Notes under the pieces: model-generated | Told to the model about the DNA's origin: nothing | Database searches by the model: none | Seen by the model: only the letters and a program-made list of their open reading frames with translations | In this document: piece after piece, positions 21,612 through 31,415 of the stretch | How the letters are laid out: the number at the start of each line of letters is the position of its first letter | Numbering within the stretch: position 1 is the stretch's first letter | Assembly (NCBI RefSeq): GCF_030209375.1 | Contig: NZ_JARVSC010000003.1 | Span: 1-64,000 of the forward strand | Direction: 5' to 3' | DNA from: Plantibacter sp. ME-Dv--P-122b | GTDB taxonomy: Bacteria > Actinomycetota > Actinomycetes > Actinomycetales > Microbacteriaceae | Length of the DNA: 64,000 nt | Position numbers and translations under genes: made by a program

Positions 21612-22255
21612 CGCGCGATCCTCCACTTCTTCTCGAAGGCCCGTTGGGCGAGGGACAGGAGCGAGACGAGGGCCACGAAGATGAGGGCCACCCACAGCAG
21701 TCCGATGAGGAGCGGTTCGCCGCGCTCGGACAGGTTCGCCCGGATCGCGCCCGCTTCGGCGACGGAGAAGCCGGCGGCGACCGTCGTGTTCTTGAGCAGG
21801 GCGATCAGCACGCTGAACAGCGGAGGCAGGACGGCCCGGAACGCCTGCGGCAGGATGACGAGCGTCATGGTCTGTCCGAACGGCAGGCCGATCGCGCGTG
21901 CGGCCTCGGCCTGCCCGATCGGTACCGTGTTGACGCCGGACCGCAGGACCTCTGCGACGTAGGTCGCGGTGTAGAGGCTCAGCCCGATGATCGCGAGCGT
22001 CGTGTAACTCACTTCGGGGAGCCCGAGCTTCGGGTAGCCGAAGGCGAAGAAGAAGAGGATGAGGGTCAGCGGGGTGTTGCGCACCGTGTTGACGTACACG
22101 GTGCCGAAGAGGCGCATCGCCGGGACCGGCGAGACCCGCATGGCACCGACGATGGTGCCGAGGATGAGCGCGAAGAACCCCGACACCACGAAGAGCAGCA
22201 GGGTGTTGCGGAAGCCCGTGACGAAGAGGTCGAGGTTGTCGAGCAGGACGTTCAT
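21608..22255 (-). CDS. gluC: Glutamate/polar amino acid ABC transporter permease (GluC-like)
   Basis: 215 residues, about five membrane helices, HisM/GlnP family. The EAA loop is AARAIGLPFGQTMTLVILPQ. It pairs with GluD to form the channel. A strong hairpin precedes it downstream of gluB. An in-frame GTG nine bases earlier (22264) is a less likely start. Confidence 0.9.
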   Translation of the reverse strand: MNVLLDNLDLFVTGFRNTLLLFVVSGFFALILGTIVGAMRVSPVPAMRLFGTVYVNTVRNTPLTLILFFFAFGYPKLGLPEVSYTTLAIIGLSLYTATYVAEVLRSGVNTVPIGQAEAARAIGLPFGQTMTLVILPQAFRAVLPPLFSVLIALLKNTTVAAGFSVAEAGAIRANLSERGEPLLIGLLWVALIFVALVSLLSLAQRAFEKKWRIAR

Positions 22256-22322
22256 GTCGCGCACGCCTTTCGGGAGGGGGACGCCCGTGGCGGGCGCCTG
22301 GGCGGAGTCGACGGGACAGCTC

Positions 22323-22356
22323 CCCCGGACGGCCGCTGGTCGGCGGCCGCCCGGGG
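22323..22356 (-). terminator. Intercistronic hairpin between gluB and gluC
   Basis: A 13-pair stem with one mismatch (arms 22323-22336 and 22343-22356, 6-base loop) starts seven bases after the gluB stop. No U-run follows. It probably stabilises gluB mRNA or partly terminates, giving more binding protein than permease. Confidence 0.55.
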
Positions 22357-22362
22357 CGCTGC

Positions 22363-23259
22363 TTAGTAGTCGTCGACCGCCGGCTGGGTCACCTTGGTGC
22401 CGGAGGCGCCGAGGGTGGCGTCGTAGATCTTGGTCCAGGTGTCGCCGCCATCGGTGAACATCGTGTTGATGAAGTGGCGGAGGGCGTCGTCACCCTTCGG
22501 CAGACCGATGCCGTACAGCTCGGTGCTGAACGGCTCGCCCACGACCTTGAGGTCGTCGGGGAACTGCGCCGCGTACCCGATCAGGATCGCCTGGTCGGTC
22601 GTGACCGCGTCGACCTTGCCGTCGTTCAGGGCCTCGACACACTGCGAATAGGTGTCGAACTCCTCCGTCTTGGTGTCGGGGAAGTTGTCCTTGATGTTCT
22701 GGATGGGCGTGGAGCCCGTCGCCGAACACACGGTCTTGCCGGCGAGGTCGTCCTCGCCCTTGATGTCGTCGTTGTCCGCGGCCACGAGCAGGCCCTGGCC
22801 GGTCTCGAAGTACGGTCCGGCGAAGTCGATCTGCTCCTTGCGCTTGTCGGTGATCGAGTAGGTGCCGACGTAGTAGTCGATGTCACCGTTCACGATGGCC
22901 GACTCGCGGTTGGCGCTCGGGATCGCCTTGAACTCGATCTTGTCGGCGTCGAAGCCGAGCGACGCGGCGATCCAGGTGGCCATCTCGACGTCGAAGCCGG
23001 AACGCTCGCCGGTGGCGGCGTCGAGGTAACCGAGACCGGGCTGGTCCTCCTTGACGCCGATGCGGACCTTGTCGGCCTTCACCATCGCGTCGTACGTGGG
23101 GCTGCCCTCGAGCTGGACGTCGGTGGCGACCTCGAAGAGTGCGCCGCCGTCGGACGCACCGTCGGTCGATCCGGTGCCGGCGTCGCCGCCGCTGCACCCG
23201 CTGAGCGCGAGCGCTGCTGCAGCGACTCCCGCGGTGATGAACATGAGCCTCTTGCGCAT
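22363..23259 (-). CDS. gluB: Glutamate/polar amino acid-binding lipoprotein (GluB-like)
   Basis: 298 residues. Lipoprotein signal peptide MRKRLMFITAG... with lipobox ALSGC, lipidated at Cys22. The rest is a type 3 solute-binding fold (DKVRIGVKEDQPGLGY, GFDVEMATWIA, YYVGTYSITDKRKEQIDFAGP), exported and membrane-anchored to deliver substrate to GluC/GluD. The ribosome site is unusually repetitive (AAGGAAGGAAGGAAAAC before ATG), suiting high expression of a binding protein. Confidence 0.93.
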   Translation of the reverse strand: MRKRLMFITAGVAAAALALSGCSGGDAGTGSTDGASDGGALFEVATDVQLEGSPTYDAMVKADKVRIGVKEDQPGLGYLDAATGERSGFDVEMATWIAASLGFDADKIEFKAIPSANRESAIVNGDIDYYVGTYSITDKRKEQIDFAGPYFETGQGLLVAADNDDIKGEDDLAGKTVCSATGSTPIQNIKDNFPDTKTEEFDTYSQCVEALNDGKVDAVTTDQAILIGYAAQFPDDLKVVGEPFSTELYGIGLPKGDDALRHFINTMFTDGGDTWTKIYDATLGASGTKVTQPAVDDY

Positions 23260-23350
23260 GTTTTCCTTCCTTCCTTGGTGCCCGGGACGGGCCGATCGGT
23301 TGGTCAGTTCCGGGTCGCCGCGCGGGTCGCGCGATCCGGAGTCGGATGGG

Positions 23351-24199
23351 TCAGTGGGTGAGGAGCTTCGACAGGAAGTCCTTCGCCCGCTCGGACTGCG
23401 GGTTGGTGAAGAACGACTCGGGGTCGGTGTCCTCGAGGATCTCGCCGTCGGCCATGAAGACGACGCGATCGGCGGCCTTCCTGGCGAAGCCCATCTCGTG
23501 GGTGACGACGATCATCGTCATGCCCTCGCTGGCGAGCTGCACCATGACGTCGAGGACCTCGTTGATCATCTCGGGGTCGAGGGCCGAGGTCGGCTCGTCG
23601 AACAGCATGACCTTCGGCTTCATCGCGAGGGCGCGCGCGATCGCGACGCGCTGCTGCTGCCCGCCGGACAACTGTGCCGGCAGCTTGTCGGCCTGCACGC
23701 CGATGCCGACGCGCTCGAGCAGCACCTTCGCCGCATCGTCGGCGTCGCGCTTCTTCTGCTTGCGCACCTTGATCGGGCCGAGGGTGACGTTCTCGCGGAT
23801 CGTCTTGTGCGCGAACAGGTTGAACGACTGGAACACCATGCCGACGTCGGCGCGCAGCTCGGCGAGCTGCTTGCCCTCCTCCGGCAACTTCTTGCCGTCG
23901 ATCCGGATCTCCCCCGAGCTGATCGTCTCGAGCCGGTTGATCGTCCGGCAGAGCGTCGACTTGCCGGACCCGGACGGTCCGATCACGACGACGACCTCGC
24001 CCTTGTTGACGGTGAGGTTGATGTCCTTCAGGGCGTGGAACTCGCCGTAGTGCTTCTCGACGTTCTCCATGACGACGAGGGGCTCGCCGCGCCCCGCCTG
24101 GATCGGGTTGCTCGTGGTCTCGTATGCGCCGGCGGCACCATGCGAGGCTGCTGCATCGGGTTCCGTCGGGCCGGAGTTCGGGGACACTGTTGGCTCCAT
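23351..24199 (-). CDS. gluA: Glutamate/polar amino acid ABC transporter ATPase (GluA-like)
   Basis: 282 residues. Walker [10 protein letters not shown], signature LSGGQQQRV, Walker [13 protein letters not shown] and switch His in VVTHEMGFA are all intact. A poorly conserved ~45-residue N-terminal tail precedes the usual MENVEKHYG start. That internal ATG could be the true start, but a TAGTTT -10 lies seven bases before the ATG at 24199 and supports the longer protein. First gene of gluABCD. Confidence 0.92.
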   Translation of the reverse strand: MEPTVSPNSGPTEPDAAASHGAAGAYETTSNPIQAGRGEPLVVMENVEKHYGEFHALKDINLTVNKGEVVVVIGPSGSGKSTLCRTINRLETISSGEIRIDGKKLPEEGKQLAELRADVGMVFQSFNLFAHKTIRENVTLGPIKVRKQKKRDADDAAKVLLERVGIGVQADKLPAQLSGGQQQRVAIARALAMKPKVMLFDEPTSALDPEMINEVLDVMVQLASEGMTMIVVTHEMGFARKAADRVVFMADGEILEDTDPESFFTNPQSERAKDFLSKLLTH

Positions 24200-24206
24200 G
24201 TAACCC

Positions 24207-24212
24207 AAACTA
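24207..24212 (-). promoter_or_regulatory. -10 element of gluABCD
   Basis: TAGTTT on the minus strand, seven bases before the gluA ATG. The -35 is weak, which would fit an activated or repressed promoter. Confidence 0.45.
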
Positions 24213-24250
24213 GGTGACCGTGTGTTTCGTGCGCATGACGGAAGCGCTAC

Positions 24251-24268
24251 GGTTACCGTTTCGTAACC
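24251..24268. promoter_or_regulatory. Dyad GGTTAC-N6-GTAACC upstream of gluA
   Basis: A perfect 6-bp inverted repeat with a 6-base centre, its centre 48 bases upstream of the -10 hexamer. Its AT content is above the local background. It looks like an operator for a dimeric regulator of the transporter; it does not match the AmtR box as I know it. It also lies just past the trmH stop. Confidence 0.4.
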
Positions 24269-24291
24269 TCGACGGTCGACGCCTCAGTCGC

Positions 24292-25092
24292 TCAGGCGTG
24301 CTGCGCGAACGCGCTCTCGAAGACGCACACCGACGCCGCCGTCGCCAGGTTCATGCTCTCGGCACGGCCGTAGATCGGTACCGTAACCGCACGGTCGACG
24401 AGCTCGAGGTGTTCGTCGGTGAGCCCCCTGGCCTCGTTGCCGAACACCCATGCCGTCGGCCGCGCGAGCACGCCTTCCGACCGGGCCACGAGGAGGTCCT
24501 CGCCCTTGATGTCGGCCGCGAGCGTCTGCATTCCCGCTGCACGGGCCCGCTCCAGTACGGCGGGCAGCTCGACACCGACCGCGACGGGCAGGTGGAAGAG
24601 CGAGCCGGTCGTGGAGCGCACGACCTTCGGGTTGTAGAGGTCGACGGTCCGTCCGCTCAGGACGACGGCGTCCGCGCCGGCGGCGTCGGCTGCTCGGATG
24701 ATCGTCCCGAGGTTGCCCGGATCGCGGACCTCCTCCAGGATGACGACGAGCTGCGGCTCTCCGGCGAAGATGTCCTTGATCGAGGTCGGGAACTGCTGCG
24801 CCACCGCGATGAACCCCTGTGGGGTGACGGTGTCGGCCATCGACTCGAGGACCTGCTCGGTGACGAACTCGACCTCGAGTCCCGCGACGGTGGCCGCGGC
24901 CCCGATGTCGGTGTAGCGCTCGAGGGCGGTGGGCGTCGCGTACAACTCGAGGATCAGGTCGGGTCGGAACTGCAGGGCCTCCGAGACCGCCTGTGGTCCT
25001 TCGAGGAGGAACAGGCCGGTCTCCTGTCTCGCCGGACGCTTGGCGAGTTTGGCGACGGATCGGACGCGCGGTGACCGCGGATTGTCAAGCAC
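24292..25092 (-). CDS. SPOUT-family rRNA/tRNA 2'-O-methyltransferase (TrmH/SpoU)
   Basis: 266 residues. N-terminal substrate-binding domain (FLLEGPQAVSEAL) then the knotted SPOUT domain with motif 1 (DPGNLGTIIRAADAAGADAV), motif 2 (FGNEARGLT) and motif 3 (VPIYGRAESMNLATAASV). It transfers a methyl group from SAM to ribose of rRNA or tRNA; the exact target is not deducible. It sits after infC-rpmI-rplT, where Mycobacterium has tsnR. GTG start with a TAGGAT -10 six bases upstream. Confidence 0.93.
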   Translation of the reverse strand: MLDNPRSPRVRSVAKLAKRPARQETGLFLLEGPQAVSEALQFRPDLILELYATPTALERYTDIGAAATVAGLEVEFVTEQVLESMADTVTPQGFIAVAQQFPTSIKDIFAGEPQLVVILEEVRDPGNLGTIIRAADAAGADAVVLSGRTVDLYNPKVVRSTTGSLFHLPVAVGVELPAVLERARAAGMQTLAADIKGEDLLVARSEGVLARPTAWVFGNEARGLTDEHLELVDRAVTVPIYGRAESMNLATAASVCVFESAFAQHA

Positions 25093-25098
25093 GCACCC

Positions 25099-25104
25099 AT
25101 CCTA
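25099..25104 (-). promoter_or_regulatory. -10 element of the SPOUT methyltransferase gene
   Basis: TAGGAT on the minus strand, six bases before the GTG start. It lies just after the rplT terminator, so the methyltransferase has its own promoter. Confidence 0.5.
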
Positions 25105-25127
25105 TGGGTCGCACTCCGGGCAGACGA

Positions 25128-25159
25128 AACGGCCCGATCCCATCAGGGATCGGGCCGTT
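25128..25159 (-). terminator. Rho-independent terminator of infC-rpmI-rplT
   Basis: AACGGCCCGATCCC-ATCA-GGGATCGGGCCGTT forms a perfect 14-bp stem. On the minus strand it is followed by TTCGTCT. It lies 35 bases after the rplT stop and is one of the clearest terminators in the window. Confidence 0.85.
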
Positions 25160-25194
25160 CGAACACGTCGTCCGGGCGGACGCAGGGCTTCCGA

Positions 25195-25581
25195 CTACGC
25201 GGAGACCTTGGGTGCCGAGGTGTCGGCGGGCAGTGCGGCCTTGGCCGACGCGACGAGGGCCGCGAAGGTGGCGGGCTCGTGCACCGCGAGGTCCGCGAGG
25301 ATACGGCGGTCGACCTCGATCCCGGCGAGGCCGAGACCCTGGATGAAGCGGTTGTACGTCATGCCGTTGGCACGCGATGCGGCGTTGATGCGCTGGATCC
25401 AGAGGCGACGGAAGTCACCCTTGCGCGCACGACGGTCGCGGTACGAGTAGACGAGGGAGTGAGTGACCTGCTCCTTGGCCTTGCGGTACAGACGCGAACG
25501 CTGACCGCGGTAACCGGCGGCGCGCTCGAGGATGACGCGACGCTTCTTGTGAGCGTTGACCGCCCTTTTGACTCTTGCCAT
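25195..25581 (-). CDS. rplT: 50S ribosomal protein L20
   Basis: 128 residues, very basic N-terminus ([17 protein letters not shown]), full family length. It binds 23S rRNA early in 50S assembly. Conserved block [22 protein letters not shown]. It follows rpmI by 27 bases in the infC operon. Confidence 0.98.
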   Translation of the reverse strand: MARVKRAVNAHKKRRVILERAAGYRGQRSRLYRKAKEQVTHSLVYSYRDRRARKGDFRRLWIQRINAASRANGMTYNRFIQGLGLAGIEVDRRILADLAVHEPATFAALVASAKAALPADTSAPKVSA

Positions 25582-25608
25582 GTTCCTAGTTCCTTACGGG
25601 TAAACGGT

Positions 25609-25803
25609 CTAGCGACCGAGCAGCTTCTTCATGACCTTGGCGTCGGCGGGCGCCAGCACCTGGTCCTGGTTCAGGCGACGGGTGCGACGGCTGGACTTGC
25701 TCTCCAGGTTGTGTCGCATACCGGCCTGCTGCTTCATCAGCTTGCCGCTGCCGGTGACCTTGAATCGCTTCTTGGCCCCGGAGTGGGTCTTCTGCTTCGG
25801 CAT
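25609..25803 (-). CDS. rpmI: 50S ribosomal protein L35
   Basis: 64 residues, the normal size. Signature [17 protein letters not shown] near the N-terminus. Middle gene of infC-rpmI-rplT, 15 bases after infC. Confidence 0.98.
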   Translation of the reverse strand: MPKQKTHSGAKKRFKVTGSGKLMKQQAGMRHNLESKSSRRTRRLNQDQVLAPADAKVMKKLLGR

Positions 25804-25818
25804 GGGATTCCTCGTTTC

Positions 25819-26445
<627 letters not shown>

Positions 26446-26539
26446 GCGGAGCTCCTCTGACTGGGTGGGATGCCACGCGACCAGGTCCGATACCTGCGAC
26501 GCGACGAATTCGGTTCACCACACACCCGTACCCTCCGCC

Positions 26540-26554
26540 GGTGTTCAGAACACC
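26540..26554 (-). repeat. Inverted repeat in the infC leader
   Basis: GGTGTTC-A-GAACACC, 7-bp perfect arms around one base, about 95 bases upstream of the infC start. It is a dyad in DNA and a poor RNA hairpin because the loop is one base. The half-sites are in the reverse order to a LexA box, so it is not one. Confidence 0.35.
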
Positions 26555-26668
26555 TGTCGGAAGGCACCACGCCCTGCTACCCGAAGCGGTGAAGCGACGG
26601 GCGGAGCGTGACAACCCGGTAACCTTGTGAAGCGGTCAAGCGCGGGTGGGAGAATCTCCTCTTTCGTA

Positions 26669-26684
26669 CCGAGACATGTCTCGG
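26669..26684. repeat. 16-bp perfect palindrome between infC and the DUF1844 gene
   Basis: CCGAGACATGTCTCGG has no central spacer. It lies 31 bases before the DUF1844 GTG and about 225 bases upstream of infC, a position suited to an operator acting on either divergent gene. No other copy was noticed. Confidence 0.35.
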
Positions 26685-26714
26685 AGCACCGCACGAGTCT
26701 AACAGAGGATCCAC

Positions 26715-27086
26715 GTGAACAACACCACCAGCCCGTACGACCACGACGACGAGTCGGGAGGGGCCGATCAGGCCACCCGCGACATCGCCGACGTCCCCGC
26801 CGTCGAGGTCATCACCACCGCCGCCGTGCACCTCATGAGCGCTGCAGCGGTCAAGTGCGGCCTCGCGGACGCCCCCGACGCCCAGACGGACCTCGACGAA
26901 GCACGCAAGCTCATCAACGCCCTCGCCGGGCTCATCACCGCGGGCGCCCCGGAGATCAGCGACATGCACGCCCGCTCGCTGCGCGACGGCCTGCGATCCT
27001 TGCAGCTCGCCTTCCGGGAGGCGTCCACCATCCAGGACCCCATCGGCAAGGGTCCCGGCGAGAAGTGGACCGGCCCGGTCACCTGA
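26715..27086 (+). CDS. DUF1844 family protein
   Basis: 123 residues. Acidic N-terminus then the DUF1844 helical core (EVITTAAVHLMSAAAVKCGL, LDEARKLINALAGL, SLRDGLRSLQLAFREAS). The family is small, cytoplasmic and of unknown function, and is commonly found beside infC in actinobacteria. GTG start with AGAGGA six bases upstream. Divergent from infC. Confidence 0.85.
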   Translation: MNNTTSPYDHDDESGGADQATRDIADVPAVEVITTAAVHLMSAAAVKCGLADAPDAQTDLDEARKLINALAGLITAGAPEISDMHARSLRDGLRSLQLAFREASTIQDPIGKGPGEKWTGPVT

Positions 27087-27113
27087 TCGACGCGCGTCGC
27101 TGCGACTCGCCGA

Positions 27114-27941
27114 TCAGTCGGCTGGGCGCAGCGACACCGCGAGCGAATCGACGCGCGTCGCGATGACCTCGTCCGCGGCCCAGCGCTGAGCGAGCCGCGC
27201 GAGCACCGCGTCGAGCTCCTGCTGGGTCAGTCCCTGCAGCAGACCGAGCTCGACCACGAGCTCGGATCCGGCGAGCTTCGCCTCCGGATCTCCGGCCCGC
27301 AGGCGCACGCTCACGACCGCGAGCTCCTGCTCGATCGAGCGCTCGAACGCGCCGCGCACCAGCGGGTCAGCGAAGCTGGGCGTCCACGGCTGCGACTGCG
27401 CGATCGCCCACAGCGCGGGGCGGCGCACGGCGAACTCGGTATTCGACGTCGGATCGAGGACCACGACGTCCGTCTGCTCGCTCGCGGCCGCCAGCGCGAC
27501 CCGGACGCCGTCGGCCGGGATCGGCCTCGCCGTCCGGTTCCACGCCGACATCGCCTGCACCGAGCTGAACACCGGGAGCACGGTGCGGCCGTCCGGGCCC
27601 GTCACGGTCACGATGGACAGCTCCTGCGACTTGTCGACCAGCTGGCCGTGCTCGTTCTCACCCGCCTCACCGAGGTGGGCCACGAGTGGGATGAGCAGGC
27701 GGGAGTCCCGGAAGGCATCGACGACCTCGGCCTCGCCGACCTCGCCGGTCCGGAAGCGTCGCAGGGACTCGATCAGCCGCTCAGGCGCACTGCCGTCGTC
27801 ACCGGAACTCGCGTTCGGTTGGAAGCTCCGACCCGCCCAGGGCTGGCCCGCCGAATCGGCGCCACCCACCGCACGGTGGGCATGTCCGCCCGACGGACCG
27901 TGCCGATCGGGCGCCGAGGACTCGTCAGCGGCCCGAGACAT
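27114..27941 (-). CDS. SseB-family protein
   Basis: 275 residues. An N-terminal ~60-residue low-complexity stretch precedes the SseB N-terminal domain ([32 protein letters not shown]) and a C-terminal domain ([28 protein letters not shown]). In Salmonella the unrelated type III SseB shares only the name; the role here is unknown. The 17-base overlap with the priA end suggests co-transcription and coupling. Confidence 0.85.
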   Translation of the reverse strand: MSRAADESSAPDRHGPSGGHAHRAVGGADSAGQPWAGRSFQPNASSGDDGSAPERLIESLRRFRTGEVGEAEVVDAFRDSRLLIPLVAHLGEAGENEHGQLVDKSQELSIVTVTGPDGRTVLPVFSSVQAMSAWNRTARPIPADGVRVALAAASEQTDVVVLDPTSNTEFAVRRPALWAIAQSQPWTPSFADPLVRGAFERSIEQELAVVSVRLRAGDPEAKLAGSELVVELGLLQGLTQQELDAVLARLAQRWAADEVIATRVDSLAVSLRPAD

Positions 27942-28671
27942 CCAGCGCCTCGGCCAGGGTGAACGCGCCGTTGTAGAGCGCCTTCCCGATGATGGCCCCT
28001 TCGAGCCCGAGCGGCACGAGCTCGCGCAGCGCGACCAGGTCGTCGAGGCTCGAGATGCCGCCGGAGGCCACCACCGGCCGTTCCGTGCGGTCGAGCACCT
28101 GTCGGAGCAGCTCGATGTTCGGCCCCTGCATCGTGCCGTCCTTCGTGACGTCCGTCACGACGTAGCGAGCGCAGCCCGCCTCCTCGAGGCGGTCGAGGAC
28201 CGTCCACAGGTCGCCGGCGTCCTGCGTCCAGCCGCGAGCGGCGAGCGTCGTGCCGCGGACGTCGAGGCCGACCGCGATCGCCTCGCCGTACTGGGCGATG
28301 ACGCTGGCGGCCCACTCGGGGTTCTCGAGCGCCGCGGTCCCGAGGTTGACGCGTGCGACACCCGTCTCGAGCGCCTGCTCGAGGGAGGCGTCGTCGCGGA
28401 TGCCGCCCGACAACTCGATGTTGACGCCGCGCGCTTTCGAGATGACCTTGCGGATGATCGACCGGTTGTCGCCTCGCCCGAACGCTGCGTCGAGGTCGAC
28501 GAGGTGGATCCACTCAGCCCCCTGGCGGGCCCAGTCCAGGGCCGCGTCGACGGGCTCACCGTAGTTCGTCTCCGAACCGGCCTCGCCGCGCGTCAACCGG
28601 ACGGCCTTGCCGTCCACGATGTCGATCGCGGGGAGCAGCGTCAGTCCGGCCGTCGTGTTGAACTCGTTCAT
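27925..28671 (-). CDS. priA: PriA/HisA phosphoribosyl isomerase
   Basis: 248 residues, beta/alpha barrel. It isomerises ProFAR in histidine synthesis. In actinobacteria lacking trpF, the same enzyme (PriA) also acts in tryptophan synthesis. Catalytic Asp17 is in [11 protein letters not shown] and the second acid is in [10 protein letters not shown]. The actinobacterial segment [14 protein letters not shown] fits PriA. Dual function is family knowledge, not proven here. The ATG at 28671 was chosen over a long upstream shadow frame. Confidence 0.93.
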   Translation of the reverse strand: MNEFNTTAGLTLLPAIDIVDGKAVRLTRGEAGSETNYGEPVDAALDWARQGAEWIHLVDLDAAFGRGDNRSIIRKVISKARGVNIELSGGIRDDASLEQALETGVARVNLGTAALENPEWAASVIAQYGEAIAVGLDVRGTTLAARGWTQDAGDLWTVLDRLEEAGCARYVVTDVTKDGTMQGPNIELLRQVLDRTERPVVASGGISSLDDLVALRELVPLGLEGAIIGKALYNGAFTLAEALDVSGR

Positions 28672-28756
28672 GATCCACCGTCTCTTCGCGAGCTGCGAGC
28701 CCCTCGGTTCCCGGCGCACAGCATGCCTCGCGGCACAAGCACCTGATCCTAGTCGG

Positions 28757-29392
28757 CTACAGGGTGCCGAGCCAGTTGGACAGCAGGCGGATGCCGGCGT
28801 CGCCCGACTTCTCCGGGTGGAACTGCGTCGCCGACAGCGGACCGTTCTCGACGGCCGCGAGGAACGGCACCCCGTGCGTCGCCCAGGTGAGCCGTGGCTC
28901 GGGGAAGGGAGGCATGACCTCGAGGGTCCACTGCTGTGCGGCATAGGAGTGGACGAAGTAGAAACGTTCGTCGGCGAGGCCGTCGAAGAGCACGGACCCC
29001 GCGTCCGGCGACACCGTGTTCCAGCCCATGTGCGGCAGGACGGGCGCCTCGAGTTCCGTGACCGCTCCGGGCCACTCCCCCAGGCCCTCGGCCTCTGACC
29101 CGCGCTCCAGGCCGCGCTCGAACATGACCTGCATCCCCACGCAGATGCCGAGGACCGGACGACCTCCCGCGAGACGACGGTCGATGACCTCGTCGCCGTG
29201 GGAGGAACGAAGGGCGCCGATCACCGCGTCGAAGGCGCCGACCCCTGGCACGACGAGACCGTCGGCGGCCTGGGCCGCCTGGCGGTCGCCCGTCAGCACG
29301 ACGTCGGCACCGGCGAGCTCGAGGGCCTTGACGGCGGAGTGGACGTTGCCGGAGCCGTAGTCGAGGACGACCACCGAGGGGCGTGCGCTCAC
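28757..29392 (-). CDS. hisH: Imidazole glycerol phosphate synthase, glutaminase subunit
   Basis: 211 residues, class I glutamine amidotransferase. Nucleophile Cys84 in [14 protein letters not shown]; His and Glu near residue 193 in HPEKSG. It passes ammonia to HisF, which is not in the window. The GTG start overlaps the hisB stop. Confidence 0.96.
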   Translation of the reverse strand: MSARPSVVVLDYGSGNVHSAVKALELAGADVVLTGDRQAAQAADGLVVPGVGAFDAVIGALRSSHGDEVIDRRLAGGRPVLGICVGMQVMFERGLERGSEAEGLGEWPGAVTELEAPVLPHMGWNTVSPDAGSVLFDGLADERFYFVHSYAAQQWTLEVMPPFPEPRLTWATHGVPFLAAVENGPLSATQFHPEKSGDAGIRLLSNWLGTL

Positions 29393-29997
29393 AGCGCGCC
29401 CTTCGTGGACGGGATGCCCTGGACCAGGGGGTCGAACGCCTTCGCCTGCCGGAACGCTCGCGCGAACGCCTTGAACTCCGCTTCGGCGATGTGGTGCGGA
29501 TCGCGCCCGCCGAGGACGTTCACGTGCACGGTGAGGCCGGCGTTGAAGGTGATCGCCTCGAAGACGTGGCGCACCATCGAACCCGTGAAGTGTCCGCCGA
29601 TCAGGTGGAACTCGAAACCGGCCGGTTCACCGCCGTGGACGAGGTAGGGACGACCGGAGATGTCGACCACGGCCTGGACGAGCGCCTCGTCGAGCGGGAC
29701 CAGCGCGTCGCCGTACCGGGAGATGCCGGCCTTGTCGCCGAGCGCCTGACGGATCGCCTGGCCCAGGACGATCCCGACGTCCTCGACCGTGTGGTGGACG
29801 TCGATGTCGACGTCGCCCGTCGCCCGGACGGTCAGATCGGTCAGCGAGTGCTTCGCGAAGGCCGTCAGCAGGTGGTCGTAGAACGGGACGGAGGTCTCGA
29901 TGCTGCTCGTGCCGGTGCCGTCGAGGTCGAGTTCAAGCTCGATGCTGGACTCGCTCGTCGCGCGCTGGATCCGGGCCGTGCGCTGCTGGGTGGTCAT
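29389..29997 (-). CDS. hisB: Imidazoleglycerol-phosphate dehydratase
   Basis: 202 residues, the monofunctional form. Metal-binding His motifs [11 protein letters not shown] and [10 protein letters not shown]. It converts IGP to imidazole acetol phosphate. A TACACT -10 lies seven bases before the ATG, so hisB-hisH-priA appears to have its own promoter, separate from hisC 1.9 kb away. Confidence 0.96.
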   Translation of the reverse strand: MTTQQRTARIQRATSESSIELELDLDGTGTSSIETSVPFYDHLLTAFAKHSLTDLTVRATGDVDIDVHHTVEDVGIVLGQAIRQALGDKAGISRYGDALVPLDEALVQAVVDISGRPYLVHGGEPAGFEFHLIGGHFTGSMVRHVFEAITFNAGLTVHVNVLGGRDPHHIAEAEFKAFARAFRQAKAFDPLVQGIPSTKGAL

Positions 29998-30004
29998 GGG
30001 ATCC

Positions 30005-30010
30005 AGTGTA
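30005..30010 (-). promoter_or_regulatory. -10 element of hisB-hisH-priA
   Basis: TACACT on the minus strand, seven bases before the hisB ATG. Confidence 0.45.
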
Positions 30011-30092
30011 TCGAGCGCACCGACGCTGCACGCCGTGTGTCGACGGGTGTGCATCGTCGCGTCATCCGGCTGCACCAGGCCGTGCCGACGCC

Positions 30093-30098
30093 TATCGT
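30093..30098 (+). promoter_or_regulatory. -10 element of sufS-sufU
   Basis: TATCGT, nine bases before the sufS ATG, with a GAGAGG just ahead of the start. It is divergent from the hisB -10 less than 85 bases away. Confidence 0.4.
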
Positions 30099-30107
30099 TG
30101 AGAGGTC

Positions 30108-31415
30108 ATGACTTCCACACCCAGCATCGCCCCGGCCGTTCCACTCGACGCAGCGGAGATCACCGCTCTCCGTGAACGGTTCCCGATCCTCGCCCGGGAG
30201 ATGAACGGACACCCGCTCGTCTATCTGGACTCCGGCGCCACCTCGCAACGCCCGATCGAGGTCATCGACGCGGAGCGCGACTACGCGACGCACCGGAACG
30301 CCGCCGTCCACCGGGGAGCCCACCTCCTCGCAGCCGAGGCGACGGAGCTCTTCGAGGACGCGCGCGCGACCGTCGCCGCGTTCATCGGTGCCGACGAGCG
30401 GGAACTCGTCTGGACCTCCGGAGCGACCGCAGCCCTCAACCTCATCGCCGGGGCCATCGGGAACGCGAGCGCCGGTCTCGGCGGTGCTGCCGCCGAACGG
30501 TTCCGACTCGGTCCGGGCGACGAGATCGTCGTGACGGAACTCGAACACCACGCGAACCTCATCCCCTGGCAGCAACTCGCCGCACGCACCGGTGCGACCC
30601 TCCGTCACCTCCCGGTCGACGACCACGGCGTGCTGCGCTTGGACGCCGTGGACGACATCATCGGCGAACGCACGCGCATCATCGCCTTCGCGCACGTGTC
30701 CAACGTCACCGGAGCGATCGCGCCGGTCTCCGAGCTCGTCGCCCTCGCCGAACGCGTCGGCGCGCTGACCGTGCTCGACGCCTGCCAGTCCGTGCCGCAC
30801 CTGCCCGTCGACGTCGCGTCCCTCGGCGTCGACTTCCTCGTGTTCTCCGGTCACAAGATGCTCGGTCCGAACGGCATCGGGGCCTTGTGGGGTCGCCGCC
30901 GGTTGCTCGACGCCCTTCCCCCCTTCCTCACCGGCGGGTCGATGATCACGACCGTCACGCTCGAGGGCGCGGAGTTTCTGCCGGCCCCGCAACGGTTCGA
31001 GGCCGGGACCCAGCCGGTGTCGCAGGCGATCGCCCTCGCGAGCGCCGTCCGATTCCTGCAAGCGGTCGGCATGGACCGTGTCCACGCCACCGAGGCGGCC
31101 TACGGACAGCGACTCGCGGCCGGACTCGCCGCCATCCCCGGCGTCACGCTCATCGGCCCGCCACCCGGGACGCCTCGCGCCGGGCTGGCGAGCTTCGACC
31201 TCGCCGGCGTGCACGCCCACGACGTCGGTCAGTTCTTCGACGATCGCGGAATCGCGATCCGCGTCGGTCACCACTGCGCGCAACCACTCCACCGCCGCTT
31301 GGGCCTCACCGCGTCCACCCGTGCCAGCAGCTACCTCTACACGACGGAGGCCGAGATCGACGCCTTCCTCGAGGCTGCCACCCTCGTCGGTCCGTTCTTC
31401 GGGGTGTCCCGATGA
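30108..31415 (+). CDS. sufS: Cysteine desulfurase, SufS class
   Basis: 435 residues, class V aminotransferase fold. It takes sulfur from cysteine for Fe-S clusters. PLP Lys250 is in FSGHKMLGPNGIG. The persulfide Cys is about residue 390 in VGHHCAQPLHRR. The short active-site region is the SufS rather than the IscS type. It overlaps sufU by four bases, and this pair normally works together. The pair splits the histidine genes and is on the opposite strand. Confidence 0.94.
   Translation: MTSTPSIAPAVPLDAAEITALRERFPILAREMNGHPLVYLDSGATSQRPIEVIDAERDYATHRNAAVHRGAHLLAAEATELFEDARATVAAFIGADERELVWTSGATAALNLIAGAIGNASAGLGGAAAERFRLGPGDEIVVTELEHHANLIPWQQLAARTGATLRHLPVDDHGVLRLDAVDDIIGERTRIIAFAHVSNVTGAIAPVSELVALAERVGALTVLDACQSVPHLPVDVASLGVDFLVFSGHKMLGPNGIGALWGRRRLLDALPPFLTGGSMITTVTLEGAEFLPAPQRFEAGTQPVSQAIALASAVRFLQAVGMDRVHATEAAYGQRLAAGLAAIPGVTLIGPPPGTPRAGLASFDLAGVHAHDVGQFFDDRGIAIRVGHHCAQPLHRRLGLTASTRASSYLYTTEAEIDAFLEAATLVGPFFGVSR

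Noticed and set aside
26540-26554. LexA box upstream of infC
   Set aside because: Half-sites are in the order GTTC...GAAC with one base between, not GAAC-N4-GTTC.
26446-26714. L20-type mRNA leader upstream of infC
   Set aside because: No convincing mimic of the 23S binding site was seen; only a short dyad.
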